From Mucilaginibacter sp. (GTDB lineage Bacteria; Bacteroidota; Bacteroidia; Sphingobacteriales; Sphingobacteriaceae): a stretch of 64,000 bases of DNA. Under the pieces are notes generated by a model. It made no database searches. It saw only the letters and a list, made by a program, of their open reading frames with translations, and was not told where the DNA came from. The stretch covers positions 30,872 through 94,871 of the forward strand of contig JAUCSE010000006.1 in NCBI GenBank assembly GCA_030445275.1, written 5' to 3'. Shown here in pieces: positions 62,988 through 64,000 of the stretch (its first letter is position 1; every line of letters starts with the position of its first letter). The position numbers were made by a program, and so were the translations under genes.

Positions 62988-64000
62988 TTAACGATCTGTA
63001 ACCGCTTCATCGTTTTGCTTGACGTTCCGTTGCGATATATAATATATCGGGATACCTATCAGTACAATAATTAAGCCCGGCCAGGTAAATTGGGGCTTGT
63101 ATATAATTAACAGCGTACAGAATGCCAATCCCATTAAAATATAAATGGCCGGTAAAACCGGATAGCCAAAGGCTTTGTAAGGTCGCTCTGCATTAGGATG
63201 CTTGGCGCGTAAAATAAAAATACCGATGATGGTAAGTATATAAAATATCACCACCACAAAGGATATCATATCCAGCAGATCGCCATAACGCCCGCTTAAA
63301 CACAGTATGGATGCCACTAAGCATTGTATCCATAGTCCGAATTGCGGAACTCCATATTTGTTCAGATCACCTGTACGTTTAAAGAAAAGGCCGTCTTTAG
63401 CCATGGAATAATATACCCTTGCACCCGAAAGTATTAATCCGTTATTGCAACCAAAAGTTGATATCATGATCATCACCGCGATAACATAGGTACCTACATT
63501 ACCAAAAATCACGTGCGAAGCTGCCACCGCTACCCGGTCTTTATCTGCCGATGCAATATCATGCAATGACAGCACACCGGTATAAACCACGTTGGCCGAT
63601 ACATAAATAATGGTAACTATCAACGTACCCAAACCCAGGCTCAGGGCCACATCGCGCTTAGGGTTCTTCATTTCGCCGGCAATAAAGGTTACGTTGTTCC
63701 ACGCATCACTGCTGAATATAGAACCTACCATGGCCGCTGCAATAGCACCCAGTGCACCGCCTATAGTTAAAGCGGTAATACTGCCATCTATTGCCAGATT
63801 GTGAATATCCCAGGCATTGCTCCAGTTGGAGTGCCATATATCGCCCTTTAGGGCTAAAAAACCAAAACCTATCAATCCAAAAAGGCTTAACAGTTTGGTC
63901 AATGTAAAGGTATTCTGTATCAGTTTACCGCCTTTTACACCCCGGGTATTGATAAAAGTTAAAAATATGATGAGTATGATAGATACCACCTGTGCGGCAC
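62988..64000 (-). CDS. APC-family amino acid permease, partial (runs off the window)
   Basis: The C-terminal about 337 residues of an amino acid-polyamine-organocation permease are seen; the frame continues past the right edge, so the true start is outside. About nine membrane helices are present. FINTRGVKGGKLIQNTFTL and SSDAWNNVTFIAGEMKNPKR are typical of LAT/basic amino-acid type APC transporters, and AERPYKAFGYPVLPAIYILM is the common late segment. It should carry amino acids across the inner membrane. The stop codon joins the LacI remnant at a deletion-type junction. Confidence 0.9.
   Translation of the reverse strand, partial: AAQVVSIILIIFLTFINTRGVKGGKLIQNTFTLTKLLSLFGLIGFGFLALKGDIWHSNWSNAWDIHNLAIDGSITALTIGGALGAIAAAMVGSIFSSDAWNNVTFIAGEMKNPKRDVALSLGLGTLIVTIIYVSANVVYTGVLSLHDIASADKDRVAVAASHVIFGNVGTYVIAVMIMISTFGCNNGLILSGARVYYSMAKDGLFFKRTGDLNKYGVPQFGLWIQCLVASILCLSGRYGDLLDMISFVVVIFYILTIIGIFILRAKHPNAERPYKAFGYPVLPAIYILMGLAFCTLLIIYKPQFTWPGLIIVLIGIPIYYISQRNVKQNDEAVTDR

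Noticed and set aside
1..64000. CRISPR array, prophage, integrative element, tRNA or rRNA
   Set aside because: No regularly spaced repeats with unique spacers, no integrase or phage structural genes, and no cloverleaf or rRNA sequence was noticed.

Overview
The window reads as a chromosomal segment of a Bacteroidota bacterium, most likely Sphingobacteriaceae (Mucilaginibacter or Pedobacter type). The support is five SusC/SusD pairs, lipoproteins with short lipoboxes followed by Cys-Lys-Lys, an ECF sigma factor/FecR/STN-SusC cassette, a hybrid two-component regulator, TAnnTTTG-type -7 promoter elements, few Shine-Dalgarno sites, and AT-rich intergenic DNA with REP-like hairpins. No rRNA, tRNA, CRISPR array, prophage or intact insertion sequence was seen.

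Region 1 (1-24.9 kb, minus strand) is a surface-lipoprotein region. A three-gene operon (SusC, SusD-like, DUF1735 lipoprotein; 207-5433) lies downstream of an 11-gene run (6330-24319): SusC, SusD, FAS1+F5/8C, DUF5007, SusC, SusD, FAS1, DUF5008/delta-60, DUF4983 with a degenerate alkaline-phosphatase-like domain, DUF1735+PA14, and PKD+F5/8C. It encodes two outer-membrane transporter pairs and a set of adhesive or binding lipoproteins, but no recognisable hydrolase. Just upstream (24398-24861) are three tiny ORFs not found by length-limited gene calling. They share the pattern M-K/N-R-x-x-x-L-H-H/Y-F-F-R, and two are near-identical 17-residue peptides in an 89%-identical tandem repeat. I regard this as the best candidate for something undescribed.

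Region 2 (25.7-29.4 kb, plus) is the pxpB-pxpC-pxpA 5-oxoprolinase operon plus a YcsG-type NRAMP-fold transporter without the NRAMP metal ligands. Region 3 (29.5-37.6 kb) holds an AraC regulator divergent from an SDR oxidoreductase, a DUF2147 protein, then (minus) a polysaccharide deacetylase, a secreted PF04185 phosphoesterase and a di-haem peroxidase. It ends with a 5'-truncated GTP-dependent PEP carboxykinase abutting an IS3-family transposase tail.

Region 4 (37.9-57.2 kb) has two convergent glycan-uptake systems. A plus-strand ECF sigma/FecR/STN-SusC/SusD cassette meets a minus-strand xylan-type locus: hybrid two-component system, SusC, SusD, clan GH-A glycosidase, GH10 xylanase. Region 5 (57.4-64 kb) has a siderophore-type TonB receptor with a Fur-box-like palindrome upstream, then an amino-sugar locus in which nagA and a nagB-like gene are intact while the transporter and the LacI-type regulator survive only as fragments. 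The window ends inside an APC-family permease.

All functional calls come from reading motifs and domain order by eye; no database search was run.
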